DNA of 64,000 nucleotides from Dyadobacter luteus (GTDB lineage: Bacteria > Bacteroidota > Bacteroidia > Cytophagales > Spirosomataceae). Positions 28,060 through 37,803 of the stretch are shown piece by piece. The stretch covers positions 62,001-126,000 of the forward strand of contig NZ_QNUL01000002.1 of assembly GCF_003383615.1 (NCBI RefSeq), in the 5' to 3' direction. Position numbers and translations under genes: made by a program. Below the pieces are notes generated by a model. It had not been told where the DNA came from. It saw nothing but the letters and a program-made list of their open reading frames with translations, and made no database searches. Positions within the stretch are counted from its first letter, which is position 1. Every line of letters starts with the position of its first letter.

Positions 28060-29373
28060 ATGCAAAAGAATAACCCTCGCATCGTCAATGCATGGTGTAT
28101 GTACGACTGGGCCAACTCGGTACACGCTCTGGTCATTGTTTCCAGTATTTTCCCTGTTTATTTCAGTGCTACGGCGCTCAGTGCATCGGGCAGTCCGGAG
28201 ATTAACTTTTTTGGATTCAGCGTAAAAAGCTCCGTGCTGTTTTCTTATACAGTTTCCAGTGCCTTTTTAATCACAGCAGCTTTGATTCCGCTATGTACCG
28301 CTATAGCTGATTATACAGGAAGAAAGAAGAGTTTTATGAAGTTCTTCTGCTATCTTGGAGCGATTAGTTGCATGCTTCTTTTTTTCTTTACGAAGGATAC
28401 ACTCATTCCATCATTGTTGCTATTCGGACTAAGTCTTATCGGGTGGAGCGGAAGTATTGTTTTTTACGACTCCTATCTGCCTGAAATTGCAACGGAGGAA
28501 AATTATGACCGGTACAGTGCAAGAGGCTTCTCTATGGGGTATTTTGGCAGTGTTCTGTTACTGCTGTTTAACCTGAGTATGATCTTATTCCCGCATTTTT
28601 ACGGTATTGAAAATAAAGCGATTCCTGCTCGAATCTCATTTTTTACAGTAGGAGTGTGGTGGATTTTGTTCGCCCAGATTCCCTTTCGCTATCTGCCTGC
28701 TGGAAAACCTTCTGCGCGGTCAGTTCAAAGCAATTGGTTCTTTAATGGTTTTCAGGAGCTGAAAAAAGTATATGGACAACTACAGGATCAGCCTTATCTG
28801 GCTAAGTTCTTGTCTGCTTTTTTCATTTACACGATGGGTTTACGCACTGTGATGTATGTTGCCACCATTTTCGGTGCCACTGAGCTCAAACTTCCTTCAC
28901 AGAGTCTGATTATAACAGTTCTTCTTATTCAACTGGTAGGGATTGTCGGTTCTTTTGCATTTGCATGGCTGTCCGGTCAGATCGGTAACATTTATGCCCT
29001 GATGATCGGAGTGGTGATATGGATTGGAATCTGCACCGGAGCTTATTATACAACTGAAGCCATGGAGTTCTACATTCTGGCTTGTACGGTGGGCATGGTG
29101 ATGGGCGGGCTACAGTCGCTTTCAAGAGCAACGTATTCCAAATTACTTCCCGAACAAACAACTGACACAGCATCTTATTTCAGTTTCTATGATGTAACGG
29201 AGAAACTGGCGATCGTTTTGGGAACGTTCATCTACGGATTTGTGGATCAGTTTACCGGAAGTATGCGCTATAGTATACTCGCTCTTCTTGTCATCTTCAT
29301 ATTTGGTCTCATCCTTCTCGCACGCATTCCATCACGCAAGGTTTACAGGTTTGAACTGGAATCTCAGGATTAA
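28060..29373 (+). CDS. MFS transporter, Atg22/UMF1-like
   Basis: 437 aa from the ATG at 28060, preferred over the TTG at 28018 because the protein start MQKNNPRIVNAWCMYDWANS carries the YDWANS hallmark of this MFS branch near its N-terminus. About 12 hydrophobic segments; a loop YTGRKKSF after segment 3 corresponds to the MFS GxxxDRxGRR region. Eukaryotic Atg22 exports amino acids from vacuoles; the bacterial substrate is unknown. Monocistronic by appearance. Confidence 0.8.
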   Translation: MQKNNPRIVNAWCMYDWANSVHALVIVSSIFPVYFSATALSASGSPEINFFGFSVKSSVLFSYTVSSAFLITAALIPLCTAIADYTGRKKSFMKFFCYLGAISCMLLFFFTKDTLIPSLLLFGLSLIGWSGSIVFYDSYLPEIATEENYDRYSARGFSMGYFGSVLLLLFNLSMILFPHFYGIENKAIPARISFFTVGVWWILFAQIPFRYLPAGKPSARSVQSNWFFNGFQELKKVYGQLQDQPYLAKFLSAFFIYTMGLRTVMYVATIFGATELKLPSQSLIITVLLIQLVGIVGSFAFAWLSGQIGNIYALMIGVVIWIGICTGAYYTTEAMEFYILACTVGMVMGGLQSLSRATYSKLLPEQTTDTASYFSFYDVTEKLAIVLGTFIYGFVDQFTGSMRYSILALLVIFIFGLILLARIPSRKVYRFELESQD

Positions 29374-29611
29374 TGGCTTTCCTATAAATAGGAGTGGGGA
29401 ATTCTTAGTGGGGATTCTGTTGCACGGTCGCCTTGTTATATAAAAACAAAGTATCGAAAAATGATTGGGCCTGGCTCAGAATTGAGCAACTGCTATGTCT
29501 TCTTTTACAAAGATCATTGGTAAATCCGGAATGTCTTCATTGCTGCCCCTGCTGGTACAGTATTTTAATCTCATGTAATATTATTAGAATGAGGTTAATA
29601 TTCAGAGTAAC

Positions 29612-30007
29612 ATGAACAATCCTATCAGTGTTTTGGTAATTGATGACGACCAGGACGATCATGAAATTTTTTCGGGTGCAATGCGCATAGCATATCCAAG
29701 AGCGCTATGCAAGTTTGCTTTTAACAGGATGGAAGCGCTTGCTCAGTTAAGTGTTCTCGCTAACAAACCTGATTTTATATTTATGGATCTGAACATGCCG
29801 GAAATGGAGCCTGAAGAGTTTATTCGAAAACTACGACTCATTCCTGACATGCAGGACATCGCTGTTTATACCTTGTCAGGATTTGCTCCCTATGATCAGA
29901 TGAAGCATTTGATGCAGATAGGAGTGACTAAGGTACTTCAGAAACAAAATACAATAGGCCAGCTCTCGAATCTGCTCAGATCAACAATTGGATGCGCTAC
30001 GAGTTAA
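29612..30007 (+). CDS. Single-domain response regulator (orphan receiver)
   Basis: 131 aa consisting of one REC domain: acidic pocket VIDDDQDD near residue 10, phospho-Asp in FMDLNMPEM near residue 56, the Thr/Ser position in VYTLSG, and the conserved Lys in KVLQK near residue 110. No output domain and no kinase gene next to it. Single receivers of this type usually relay phosphate or bind a partner; the hybrid kinase at the left of the window is too far away to link. The 238 bp before it hold only a short imperfect repeat (AGTGGGGA, 29393 and 29407). Confidence 0.85.
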   Translation: MNNPISVLVIDDDQDDHEIFSGAMRIAYPRALCKFAFNRMEALAQLSVLANKPDFIFMDLNMPEMEPEEFIRKLRLIPDMQDIAVYTLSGFAPYDQMKHLMQIGVTKVLQKQNTIGQLSNLLRSTIGCATS

Positions 30008-30062
30008 ATCAGATATAAATCAACACACACGAAGTTAAACACACACACTCATTCATAAAATT

Positions 30063-30093
30063 AAAAGCCCGACAGAATTTCTGCCGGGCTTTT
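30063..30093 (-). terminator. Terminator of the rimP-nusA-infB operon
   Basis: Arms 30063-30075 and 30081-30093 with a 5-nt loop. On the minus strand the stem pairs completely with one G-U wobble and ends in TTTT; on the plus strand the same position is an A-C mismatch, which favours minus-strand use, just after infB. Confidence 0.75.
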
Positions 30094-30116
30094 GATTTTA
30101 TATCGAAACACTGTTT

Positions 30117-33100
30117 TTACAATGTTCTTTTCACTTCACGTAGCTCAAAGCTTTCAATGATATCACCAACTTCGATATCGTTGAAGTTTTTGATACTCAA
30201 ACCACATTCGTAGCCATTTCTTACTTCCTGAACATCATCTTTGTAACGTTTCAGAGAATCGATTTCACCTGTCAGTAATACGATACCGTCACGAACAATT
30301 CTGATTTTGTTACTACGTTTCACGAAACCATCCGTAACATAGCAACCTGCAATGGTACCGATACGGCTGATTTTGAATACTTCACGTACTTCAATATTAC
30401 CAGTGATAACTTCTTCGATTGTCGGAGCAAGCATACCAGTCATCGCATCTTTCACCTCATCAATAGCGCTGTAGATTACAGAGTAGTGACGAATTTCGAT
30501 TTGATCCTGTTCTGCCATTTTCTTCGCGTTGGCCGAAGGACGAACCTGGAAGCCGATTACGATTGCATCCGAAGCAATTGCAAGGTTTACGTCTGATTCA
30601 GAAATCTGACCTACACCTTTATGAATGATGTTAACCTGAACCTCAGATGTTGAAAGTTGCAATAACGAATCTGAAAGGGCTTCCACCGATCCATCCACGT
30701 CACCTTTAACGATCAGGTTCAATTCACGGAAGCTACCAATTGCCTTACGACGACCAATCTCTTCAAGAGTGATATGTTTACGTGTTCTGATTGTCTGTTC
30801 ACGCTGTATCTGCTCACGTTTAACTGCTATCTCACGCGCATCACGCTCGTTTTCGAATACGTTAAAACGATCACCAGCCTGAGGAGCACCATTTAATCCA
30901 AGCAACTGTACCGGCATAGATGGTCCCGCGGTTTTCAATTTTCTACCGAGGTAATCCGTCATTGCTTTCACTTTACCAAAGTGAGCTCCGGCAAGTACCA
31001 CATCACCCAGTTTCAGAGTCCCGGTTTCAACAAGAAGTGTAGTCACATAACCACGTCCTTTGTCAAGGGAAGCTTCCACTACCGTACCGTTTGCACGGCG
31101 GTTAGGGTTTGCTTTCAATTCAAGAAGTTCTGCTTCAAGAAGTACTTTTTCAAGCAATTCGTCTATACCAAGCCCTGTCTTAGAAGAAATTTCCTGAGTT
31201 TGGTATTTACCACCCCATTCTTCAACAAGCAGGTTCATGTTAGCAAGTTCTTCACGGATTTTCTCTGTGTTGGCACCTGGCTTATCTACTTTACTGAAAG
31301 CAAATACGATAGGAACACCTGCAACCTGTGCGTGATTGATTGCTTCACGCGTCTGAGGCATGATGCTATCGTCAGCTGCGATTACAATGATAACAACGTC
31401 GGTAACTTTTGCTCCACGGGCACGCATCGCTGTAAATGCTTCGTGACCTGGTGTATCAAGGAATGTAACCTGTTTGCCTACCTTCGTTTTCACACTATAT
31501 GCACCGATGTGCTGGGTGATACCACCCGCTTCACCGCTTGCAACGTTTTCCTTACGGATATAATCGAGAAGCGAGGTTTTACCATGATCGACGTGACCCA
31601 TGATGGTTACGATAGGAGCTCTTTCAACCAGACTTTCCTCTGAGTCTACTTCTTCCACCACGTCATTCTGAACTTCTTCTTCTGCTGATATAAATGCTAC
31701 TTCAAAACCAAATTCATCTGTGATGAAAGTGATGGCTTCTGCATCCAGGCGCTGGTTGATCGAAACAAACATACCCATGCTCATACATACGGAAATTACT
31801 TCCTGCACTGTAACGTCCATCAGAGAGGCCAGATCATTCGCAGAAACGAATTCCGTTACGCGCAATACCTTAGTTTCGCTGTCGTCCATTGCGTTTGGAT
31901 CATTCTGATCTGCGCGGTCACGACGTCTTAAACCTCTTCCTCTTCCACCAGCTTTGTTGTTGCTTCCTCCACCCATACGTGCCATTGTTGCACGGATGTT
32001 GTCCGAAACTTCTTTGTCAGATACCTCTTCACGTTTTCCTCCGCGACGGTTATTTGCACCACGGTTGTTTCCGCCTTTTGCTGCTGCACTGCCGGTATTA
32101 TTTGTACCAGTGTTACCTGTTCCTGTATTACCAGTGGTGCCGGTAGCCGGCCGGTTGTTGGTTCTGTTACCTGTTGCCGGAGCATTAGCGTCTTTCGGAC
32201 GTGCTGCTGTATTATCACCGGTAGCAGTAGTTGTGGTAGCCGGTTTCGCATCACCAGGAGCTGCTACGCCATCACGAATGCGCTTACGCTTACGACGACG
32301 TTTTTTATCTGCTGCTGTATCGCTACTCGAAGCAACCGGATCTTTTTTCTTGAATTTATCAGAAGGTAATTCAATTTTACCTACTACACGAAGCCCTCTC
32401 AACTGCTCTCCGCGTGCTTCGATCAGCTCTGATCCCGCAGCTTCTGCAGGGGGTGTTTCTGTAGAAGGTTTTTCTTCCTGTACAGTTGAAGCTGGCTTTT
32501 CAGCCGGGATTTCTACAGGCTTCTCAGCTACAACAGCAGGTTGCGGAGTTACAACCGGGGCTGGGGCTTCAATTTTTTGCTGAACAGGTTCTGTTTTCAC
32601 AGGAACTTCTTCTTTAACAACTTCAGTTTGCTTTTCCTGCTTAGGTTCTGCAACTGGTTGTTCAGGGGCTTTTACTTCCACTGGTGCTGTTTGCACAGGT
32701 TTTATATCTTCTTTAGGAGCAGGTACAACCTCTGCCACTTCAGGTTTTTTCTCTTCTACAACCGGTTTTGGAGCTTCGGCGACAGGAGCTTTCTCAGGAG
32801 TAACAGCAGGAGCTGGTACTGGCTTCTTAGCATCCAGGTCGATCTTCCCAACCACTTTTATTCCCGGTAATCTGTTTTCCTGAACAGGAGCTACAGGTTC
32901 CGGTTTCTCCTCTGTCTGAGGCTTTTCTTCTGCCGGTTTTGCAGTCGTATTTCTGAAGTAAAGAATTTCGTCATTGGTACTCTTTACTTTCTCTTCTTTT
33001 TGTTCCGAAGGAGCTTCCACAGGAGCTGGCTTAGGAACAAGGGATGTTCTGAGGTCGTCCGATTTAAAGTCCTTTGCAAGAAACTCGATTTGATCAGAAT

Positions 33101-33227
33101 TAATCTTGGTATTAGGGTTACTTTCCACCTTATACCCTTTGGCAGACAGATGATCCACGATCGTAGTAATTCCCACGTTCAGGATCCGTGCCACTTGGCT
33201 AAGGCGCATCATTTTATCTTCTGCCAT
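30117..33227 (-). CDS. infB: Translation initiation factor IF-2
   Basis: 1036 aa. A small N-terminal IF2_N-like domain (about 1-55) precedes a low-complexity Pro/Glu/Val/Lys and then Asn/Gly/Thr-rich linker (about 60-450), the second IF2_N domain, and the GTPase core: G1 GHVDHGKT (about 542-550), G3 DTPGHEAF, and a G4 motif SKVDK (Ser about residue 645) where NKxD is normal. Domains II, III and the fMet-tRNA-binding C-terminus follow ([38 protein letters not shown]). It is the last gene of a minus-strand operon after nusA (72 bp), the conserved bacterial order. Confidence 0.97.
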   Translation of the reverse strand: MAEDKMMRLSQVARILNVGITTIVDHLSAKGYKVESNPNTKINSDQIEFLAKDFKSDDLRTSLVPKPAPVEAPSEQKEEKVKSTNDEILYFRNTTAKPAEEKPQTEEKPEPVAPVQENRLPGIKVVGKIDLDAKKPVPAPAVTPEKAPVAEAPKPVVEEKKPEVAEVVPAPKEDIKPVQTAPVEVKAPEQPVAEPKQEKQTEVVKEEVPVKTEPVQQKIEAPAPVVTPQPAVVAEKPVEIPAEKPASTVQEEKPSTETPPAEAAGSELIEARGEQLRGLRVVGKIELPSDKFKKKDPVASSSDTAADKKRRRKRKRIRDGVAAPGDAKPATTTTATGDNTAARPKDANAPATGNRTNNRPATGTTGNTGTGNTGTNNTGSAAAKGGNNRGANNRRGGKREEVSDKEVSDNIRATMARMGGGSNNKAGGRGRGLRRRDRADQNDPNAMDDSETKVLRVTEFVSANDLASLMDVTVQEVISVCMSMGMFVSINQRLDAEAITFITDEFGFEVAFISAEEEVQNDVVEEVDSEESLVERAPIVTIMGHVDHGKTSLLDYIRKENVASGEAGGITQHIGAYSVKTKVGKQVTFLDTPGHEAFTAMRARGAKVTDVVIIVIAADDSIMPQTREAINHAQVAGVPIVFAFSKVDKPGANTEKIREELANMNLLVEEWGGKYQTQEISSKTGLGIDELLEKVLLEAELLELKANPNRRANGTVVEASLDKGRGYVTTLLVETGTLKLGDVVLAGAHFGKVKAMTDYLGRKLKTAGPSMPVQLLGLNGAPQAGDRFNVFENERDAREIAVKREQIQREQTIRTRKHITLEEIGRRKAIGSFRELNLIVKGDVDGSVEALSDSLLQLSTSEVQVNIIHKGVGQISESDVNLAIASDAIVIGFQVRPSANAKKMAEQDQIEIRHYSVIYSAIDEVKDAMTGMLAPTIEEVITGNIEVREVFKISRIGTIAGCYVTDGFVKRSNKIRIVRDGIVLLTGEIDSLKRYKDDVQEVRNGYECGLSIKNFNDIEVGDIIESFELREVKRTL

Positions 33228-33299
33228 ATTAGCAATTAAATAGAAAAAAGTTTTGCATTTGCGGACAACCTAACACCATTGTCAGATCATCCAAATAGA

Positions 33300-34541
33300 T
33301 TATTCAAATTCTTTACGCAGGATATCCAGAATGTCTTCAACCGCTTCTTCTTCCAGATCCGTACGTCTTACTAATTCTTCCTTATTCAGGGCCAATACAC
33401 TTTTAGCTGTATCAAGACCTATTTTGTGCAGTTCAGCAATCATCCAGCTTTCGATTTCATCCGAGAACTCTGACAAGTCCACATCTTCGTCGTTCTGCTC
33501 TTCAATATCTCTGAACACATCAATTTCCATACCTACAAGCTTGCCGGCCAGTTTGATATTCTGTCCGCCTTTACCAATGGCCAATGAAACCTGATCCGGT
33601 TTCAGAAACACCGATACGCGTTTTGAGTCGCGGTCAATCTGCATCGAGCTTACTTTTGCAGGACTCAACGCACGGCTGATCAGCAGTTCAAGGTTATCAG
33701 TGTAATTGATCACATCGATATTCTCATTACCCAATTCACGTACGATCGAATGGATCCTTGATCCTTTCATACCTACGCACGCACCAACCGGGTCAATCCT
33801 GTCATCGTATGATTCTACTGCAACCTTAGCACGTTCCCCTGGTTCACGAACGACTTTTCTTACTGAAATAATTCCATCATAGATCTCAGGAATTTCAACT
33901 TCGAATAGTCTTTCCAGGAATACAGGAGATGTTCTTGACAACGTAATCTTTGGCGAGCCGTTGTTCATATCAACTTTATGAATAACCGCTTTCACTGATT
34001 CACCTTTACGGAAACGATCTTTTGAGATCTGCTCAGTACGAGGCATTGAAAGTTCATTTCCTTCGCTGTCTACGATAATGACCTCATGACGAAGTGTCTG
34101 ATACACTTCTCCTGTAATCATTTCGCCTACCTGATCCTTGTACTTCTCGTACATGATCTCCTTCTCCATATCCTTAATTTTCTGGATAAGAGTCTGGCGG
34201 GCAGTTTGTACCAGACGGCGACCAAAATCTACAAGTTTAACTTCTTCGGCTACCTCTTCTCCAACTTCAAAGTCACTCTGAATTCTGCGTGCCTCTTCCA
34301 ACGGAATTTTGTTGTATTCCCAGATATCCTCTGAGTTATCATCAACAATTTCACGTGTCCGCCACATTTCAAGGTCACCGCTTTCCGGGTTAATGATCAC
34401 GTCAAAGTTGTCGTCTGTGCCATACTTTTTACGGATCATCGTACGAAACACCTCCTCTAATACACTGATCATCGTAGGACGGTCAATGTTCTTTGAACTG
34501 GCAAACTCCGCGAATGATTCTATTAATACTCCGCTATCCAT
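33300..34541 (-). CDS. nusA: Transcription termination/antitermination factor NusA
   Basis: 413 aa. N-terminal RNA-polymerase-binding domain (about 1-125), S1 domain (about 133-200, MITGEVYQTLRHEVIIVDSEG), then tandem KH domains (GACVGMKGSRIHSIVREL; LAIGKGGQNIKLAGKLVGMEIDV), and a short acidic/helical tail with AELHKIGLDTAKSVLALNKEELVRRTDLEEE. It lacks the long duplicated acidic repeats of E. coli NusA, as usual in Bacteroidota. It lies between rimP (86 bp) and infB (72 bp). Confidence 0.97.
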   Translation of the reverse strand: MDSGVLIESFAEFASSKNIDRPTMISVLEEVFRTMIRKKYGTDDNFDVIINPESGDLEMWRTREIVDDNSEDIWEYNKIPLEEARRIQSDFEVGEEVAEEVKLVDFGRRLVQTARQTLIQKIKDMEKEIMYEKYKDQVGEMITGEVYQTLRHEVIIVDSEGNELSMPRTEQISKDRFRKGESVKAVIHKVDMNNGSPKITLSRTSPVFLERLFEVEIPEIYDGIISVRKVVREPGERAKVAVESYDDRIDPVGACVGMKGSRIHSIVRELGNENIDVINYTDNLELLISRALSPAKVSSMQIDRDSKRVSVFLKPDQVSLAIGKGGQNIKLAGKLVGMEIDVFRDIEEQNDEDVDLSEFSDEIESWMIAELHKIGLDTAKSVLALNKEELVRRTDLEEEAVEDILDILRKEFE

Positions 34542-34627
34542 TTTATGCTAAAGAATATTTGCTGATACTAAGTTAAACATATTATACATTTCATTACAAA
34601 TCAGGTATGTACCTGCTATGTACAAGT

Positions 34628-35110
34628 TTATTTAAATGAAATCTCAATCATTGCCTTGGAGATATCTTCCAGGCTGATCGTTTTAATCAGTTCTGAAGGT
34701 TCGATAGCTACCTTTGGCTTCTTTTTGGGCTCGGGCAACTGAAGCGTTATCTGCTCTTCCTGTACATCTGTCAACTGACCTGTAACAATATCTCCGCTCT
34801 TAAGCGTTACTTTGATATTCCTTCCAAGGTTTTTCCTGTATTGACGAACCAATGTGAGAGGCTGATCCAAACCAGGAGAAGAAACCTCCAGTGTATAAGC
34901 ATCTGCAAACAAATCAAGCTCTTCGAGTTGCTTTGCCAGCCGTCTGCTGATAGAAGTACATTCCTGAATGGTGATTCCCTCGTCGCTGTCGACAAGGATA
35001 GATACTTTTTGACTGGTCCTTGAAGGTTTGATCAGAATATTTACTATGAATAATCTTCCCTCCTCCAGCATTGGATTCAGTAATGTTTCTAAATGCTCTT
35101 TTATTGACAT
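34628..35110 (-). CDS. rimP: Ribosome maturation factor RimP
   Basis: 160 aa from the ATG at 35110; the upstream in-frame ATG at 35155 overlaps a hairpin/T-run leader and is not needed. N-terminal domain includes LVDSDEGITIQECTSISRRLAKQLEE and YTLEVSSPGLDQPL, the RimP signature near the domain junction; the C-terminal SH3-like part follows (GRNIKVTLKSGDIVTGQLTD). RimP assists 30S maturation. First gene of rimP-nusA-infB, with a clear promoter 73-104 bp upstream. Confidence 0.95.
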   Translation of the reverse strand: MSIKEHLETLLNPMLEEGRLFIVNILIKPSRTSQKVSILVDSDEGITIQECTSISRRLAKQLEELDLFADAYTLEVSSPGLDQPLTLVRQYRKNLGRNIKVTLKSGDIVTGQLTDVQEEQITLQLPEPKKKPKVAIEPSELIKTISLEDISKAMIEISFK

Positions 35111-35128
35111 GTAAGGCTTGATACAAAT

Positions 35129-35152
35129 AAAAAAGGGGATTGTAGACCCCCT
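35129..35152 (-). terminator. Short terminator-like hairpin in the rimP-nusA-infB leader
   Basis: On the minus strand AGGGG, a 9-nt loop, CCCCT and T6 follow each other, between the promoter and the rimP ATG. The stem is only five pairs, so it may be weak, but the position inside the leader of an operon encoding NusA suggests attenuation. Confidence 0.35.
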
Positions 35153-35182
35153 CACTCAACCGATCATCTTTAAATAATGATG

Positions 35183-35214
35183 CAAAGGTAAAACTATTTT
35201 ATGATTTGTACAAG
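35183..35214 (-). promoter_or_regulatory. Promoter of rimP-nusA-infB
   Basis: On the minus strand: CTTG at 35214-35211, 20-nt spacer, TACCTTTG at 35190-35183, matching the Bacteroidota TTTG/TAnnTTTG consensus. The transcript would carry a leader of about 65 nt before the rimP ATG. Confidence 0.7.
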
Positions 35215-35243
35215 TTATGGTTTTTTAGAAATGAGGGTTAAGC

Positions 35244-35251
35244 TATTTTTG
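35244..35251 (+). promoter_or_regulatory. -7-like box of the EEP-family gene
   Basis: TATTTTTG 25 bp before the ATG at 35276; a TTTT sits at the expected upstream spacing (35221-35224) in place of TTTG. Confidence 0.4.
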
Positions 35252-35275
35252 TTGTCAACATCCTAAAAGACCTCC

Positions 35276-36373
35276 ATGAAAAAAATTGCCAGTACTTTTT
35301 CGTTTTTTTATTACCTCTTTGTCCTGTACACACTTGTCTGCTACGCCCTTATTTACTGGAGTCCGTTAAAGGGGTGGTTCTGGGGGTTCATCATGATGTC
35401 GTTTCCACTGGTCATCGCCGGACATTTGCTTATTCTGGTGATGTCGCTACTTTCCCGTAGAAAAAAGAACATCGTTTTGCCTTTCCTGGTTCTGCTTCTG
35501 GGAGGATTTTTTTTGCCACGAACTTTTCAGTGGGGAAATGATCCGGAAGAAGTGGATACAGCAAAAAAGAAACTGACAGTTATCCATTATAACGTTCATG
35601 GCTTTCAGCATAGTCATGGGGGGGATAAGGATATGATAAATGCGGATAAGAAGAAAATGAAGGACTGGCTTGTTGATCTTGGTGGGGATATAATTTGTAT
35701 GCATGAGTATGTGAATTATAAAGGCTCAGGAGTAATGGATGTAACCGGAGCATTTGAGAAGGCTGGCTTTAAAAATGCAGTTTACTTTAATTCAAGAGAA
35801 TATAATCGCCCGCATAGCTACTATGGAATGGTACTTTTTTCTAAATACCCTGTTGTTGCGTCAAGAGATACGTTATTTGAAATGCAGAATGGAATGATTC
35901 AGGCTGATATTAAAGTGGGTAAGGACACCGTAAGGGTTATCTCAGTACATCTTTTTTCGATGACGTTAAGGCTGAAAGCCTTGGTAAGCCAGCGAACTTC
36001 CGAAGGGCTTATCCGGGAAGGGAGGTCAACCGCACGTTCAATTAAGCTGGGTTTTCTCAATCATGCAAGGGAAGCCGAAGTGCTTAAGGAATGGATTCGT
36101 GCTTCTCCGTATCCTGTGATTGTAGGAGGTGATTTTAATGAGACACCTTACAGCTATGTTTACGGAAAAATCAGAGGTGTACTTGCCAGTACTTTTGAAG
36201 ATAAGGGGAGTGGGTTTGGTTTTACTTTTAATGAAATGCCTTATTTCATTAGAATAGACCATCAGTTTTATGATGGCAAACGCTTAAAGCTCATCGATTT
36301 TAAGACAATCAATAATGTAAAATACTCTGATCACTATCCTGTGATGGGCACTTATCAGGTGATACGAGACTAA
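35276..36373 (+). CDS. Membrane-anchored endonuclease/exonuclease/phosphatase (EEP) family protein
   Basis: 365 aa. Two to three hydrophobic segments fill residues 5-85, placing the catalytic domain outside the cytoplasm. The EEP core follows: VIHYNVHGF (about 105), DIICMHEY where most members have LQE, PVIVGGDFNETPYSYVY (Asp/Asn pair, about 285), RIDHQFYD and YSDHYPV with the terminal catalytic His (about 356). The four-layer DNase I-like fold can cleave phosphodiesters or phosphoesters; substrate unknown. Divergent from rimP, with its own -7-like box, and followed by a strong 20-bp hairpin. Confidence 0.88.
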   Translation: MKKIASTFSFFYYLFVLYTLVCYALIYWSPLKGWFWGFIMMSFPLVIAGHLLILVMSLLSRRKKNIVLPFLVLLLGGFFLPRTFQWGNDPEEVDTAKKKLTVIHYNVHGFQHSHGGDKDMINADKKKMKDWLVDLGGDIICMHEYVNYKGSGVMDVTGAFEKAGFKNAVYFNSREYNRPHSYYGMVLFSKYPVVASRDTLFEMQNGMIQADIKVGKDTVRVISVHLFSMTLRLKALVSQRTSEGLIREGRSTARSIKLGFLNHAREAEVLKEWIRASPYPVIVGGDFNETPYSYVYGKIRGVLASTFEDKGSGFGFTFNEMPYFIRIDHQFYDGKRLKLIDFKTINNVKYSDHYPVMGTYQVIRD

Positions 36374-36388
36374 GGTGATGAGGAGGTT

Positions 36389-36432
36389 TATAAATGAGAA
36401 AAGCCTGATGATTCAGGCTTTTCTCATTTATA
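36389..36432. terminator. Bidirectional terminator, perfect 20-bp stem
   Basis: Arms 36389-36408 and 36413-36432 are perfect complements around a TGAT tetraloop. It serves the convergent EEP and DUF4907 genes; the TGA stop of the DUF4907 gene (36426-36424 on the minus strand) is inside the right arm. Confidence 0.85.
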
Positions 36433-36783
36433 GGTAATCTTAAGGCTGTCCAGCTCTCTGATCTCTACAGTGGGCGGGAAAACTTTTCTCTCCAGTTTAC
36501 TCATTACCAGATCAGCTACGGCCTGGGCTTCCTGCTGATTGCGGAAAGGACTATTGCCCTCAACTCCGGGAATGTTAAATTGCTCAATGAGTGCAGACGT
36601 GTCCTGCATCACACGGTAGCCCCAGCCATTGGGCAGCGCTACCGTCTCTGTCCTTAAATTGCGAAAGCCTTCGCTGGTGGCGTCTATTCCGTTTTTCGAA
36701 CGTGTTGAAAAATAGAAATAGGCTGCTCCTGCGAAGGCTATCAGGCAAATCAGAACGACTTTAATGGTGTTACTGATTTTCAC
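36424..36783 (-). CDS. DUF4907-like protein
   Basis: 119 aa. One N-terminal membrane segment (about 8-26), then a compact domain: GWGYRVMQDTSALIEQFNIPGVEGNSPFRNQQEAQAVADLVMSKL and FPPTVEIRELDSL. The GYxI...IxQ..IPxxxGxxPF...A..VAxLV pattern is what I recall for DUF4907. It starts 9 bp after the Kelch lipoprotein stop and is surely cotranscribed. DUF4907, Kelch and DUF4270 proteins are known to cluster in Bacteroidota; function unknown. Confidence 0.65.
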   Translation of the reverse strand: MKISNTIKVVLICLIAFAGAAYFYFSTRSKNGIDATSEGFRNLRTETVALPNGWGYRVMQDTSALIEQFNIPGVEGNSPFRNQQEAQAVADLVMSKLERKVFPPTVEIRELDSLKITYK

Positions 36784-36792
36784 TATATGATC

Positions 36793-37803
36793 TTAGTTAT
36801 CGTCGGCATTTACAGTCGCTGTTGGATCAAATGCCCAGAAGTCGTCTGTATTGGTTGTACCTCCTGCAAGGCCGGTTCCTAAATATCCTATTCCTTTCAA
36901 GGTGAATCCTGCAGCATAACTTCTTGCTCCGTTTTCGAAGTTGGTTCTTGCTATCCAGCTGTTGTCAGCCGCGTTGTATTCCCAAACGTCTGAAGATCCT
37001 GACCCTCCGATGATGTAAGCTTTTTCGTTAAGTATAAGCGTAAATCCGAATGCTCTTGCAGTCAAGTCGTCGTTAGTTGCTTCAAGACGAGTCCATGCGT
37101 TAGCAGCAGGATCGAAAGAATACAAATCTTTCGTAGCTGTTAAAGAGTTATTCTGACCAAAACCAACATAAGCTTTTCCGCCTAATACGAATGCGTTAGC
37201 TCCTTTGCGTTTTCCTCCTGTGAAGTTAGCAACCTCAGTCCAGGTGTTAGCAGTAGCATCGTAGCGATAGAAATCCTGATACATAGTGGAGATATTGATG
37301 CTACCCAAACCTACATATCCTTTGTCTCCAACTACAAAAGAAGAAGCATTGCTGCGAAGCATCGGGAAATCAGCGATTTTTTTCCATGTATTTGCAGTTG
37401 CGTCATACTCGTAAAAATCTTTCTTGTAGCCGTTGTCTACAAGCGTGTTTCCATCATAACCTGTTCCAACGTATGCTTTATTACCTGCAACGAATGCGAT
37501 AGCATCCTGGCGGCCTGTTCCCGGGAACTCGGCAACCTGTGCCCAGGTGGCTCCATTGAACGACCACATATCTTTTACTCTTGAAACAGTTTCGTTGGTG
37601 CGACCTGTTCCGATATATCCTTTTTCTCCTACAACAAAGCTTACAGCTCCGCTTCTTGGTGTTCCTCCGAAATCAGGAATTCCTTGTCTGTACCAGTTAC
37701 CCAGTTTGTCGGCATCAGCGTCATCATTGTTACAACTGAACTGAACTAAAGCGGTAGATGCAATTAGAATGGCTAATGAGGTCTTCTTTAAAGTATTAAA
37801 CAT
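36793..37803 (-). CDS. Kelch-repeat surface lipoprotein
   Basis: 336 aa with a lipobox (VQFSCNND, Cys about residue 24). Six repeats of about 48 residues each follow a form like A(F/Y)VG.KAYVG.G......DLYSFDPAANAWTRLE, giving a predicted six-bladed beta-propeller. No catalytic residues of galactose oxidase are apparent. It heads a two-gene unit with the DUF4907 gene and is divergent from the DUF4270 lipoprotein. A binding role at the surface is likely but unproven. Confidence 0.85.
   Translation of the reverse strand: MFNTLKKTSLAILIASTALVQFSCNNDDADADKLGNWYRQGIPDFGGTPRSGAVSFVVGEKGYIGTGRTNETVSRVKDMWSFNGATWAQVAEFPGTGRQDAIAFVAGNKAYVGTGYDGNTLVDNGYKKDFYEYDATANTWKKIADFPMLRSNASSFVVGDKGYVGLGSINISTMYQDFYRYDATANTWTEVANFTGGKRKGANAFVLGGKAYVGFGQNNSLTATKDLYSFDPAANAWTRLEATNDDLTARAFGFTLILNEKAYIIGGSGSSDVWEYNAADNSWIARTNFENGARSYAAGFTLKGIGYLGTGLAGGTTNTDDFWAFDPTATVNADDN

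Noticed and set aside
30981-31643. 220-aa plus-strand open frame inside infB
   Set aside because: Antisense to the conserved GTPase domain of IF-2; composition is that of a reversed coding strand.
31900-32870. Apparent repeats and extra frames in the IF-2 linker
   Set aside because: Explained by low-complexity Pro/Glu/Val/Lys and Asn/Gly/Thr-rich linker coding, not a DNA repeat element.
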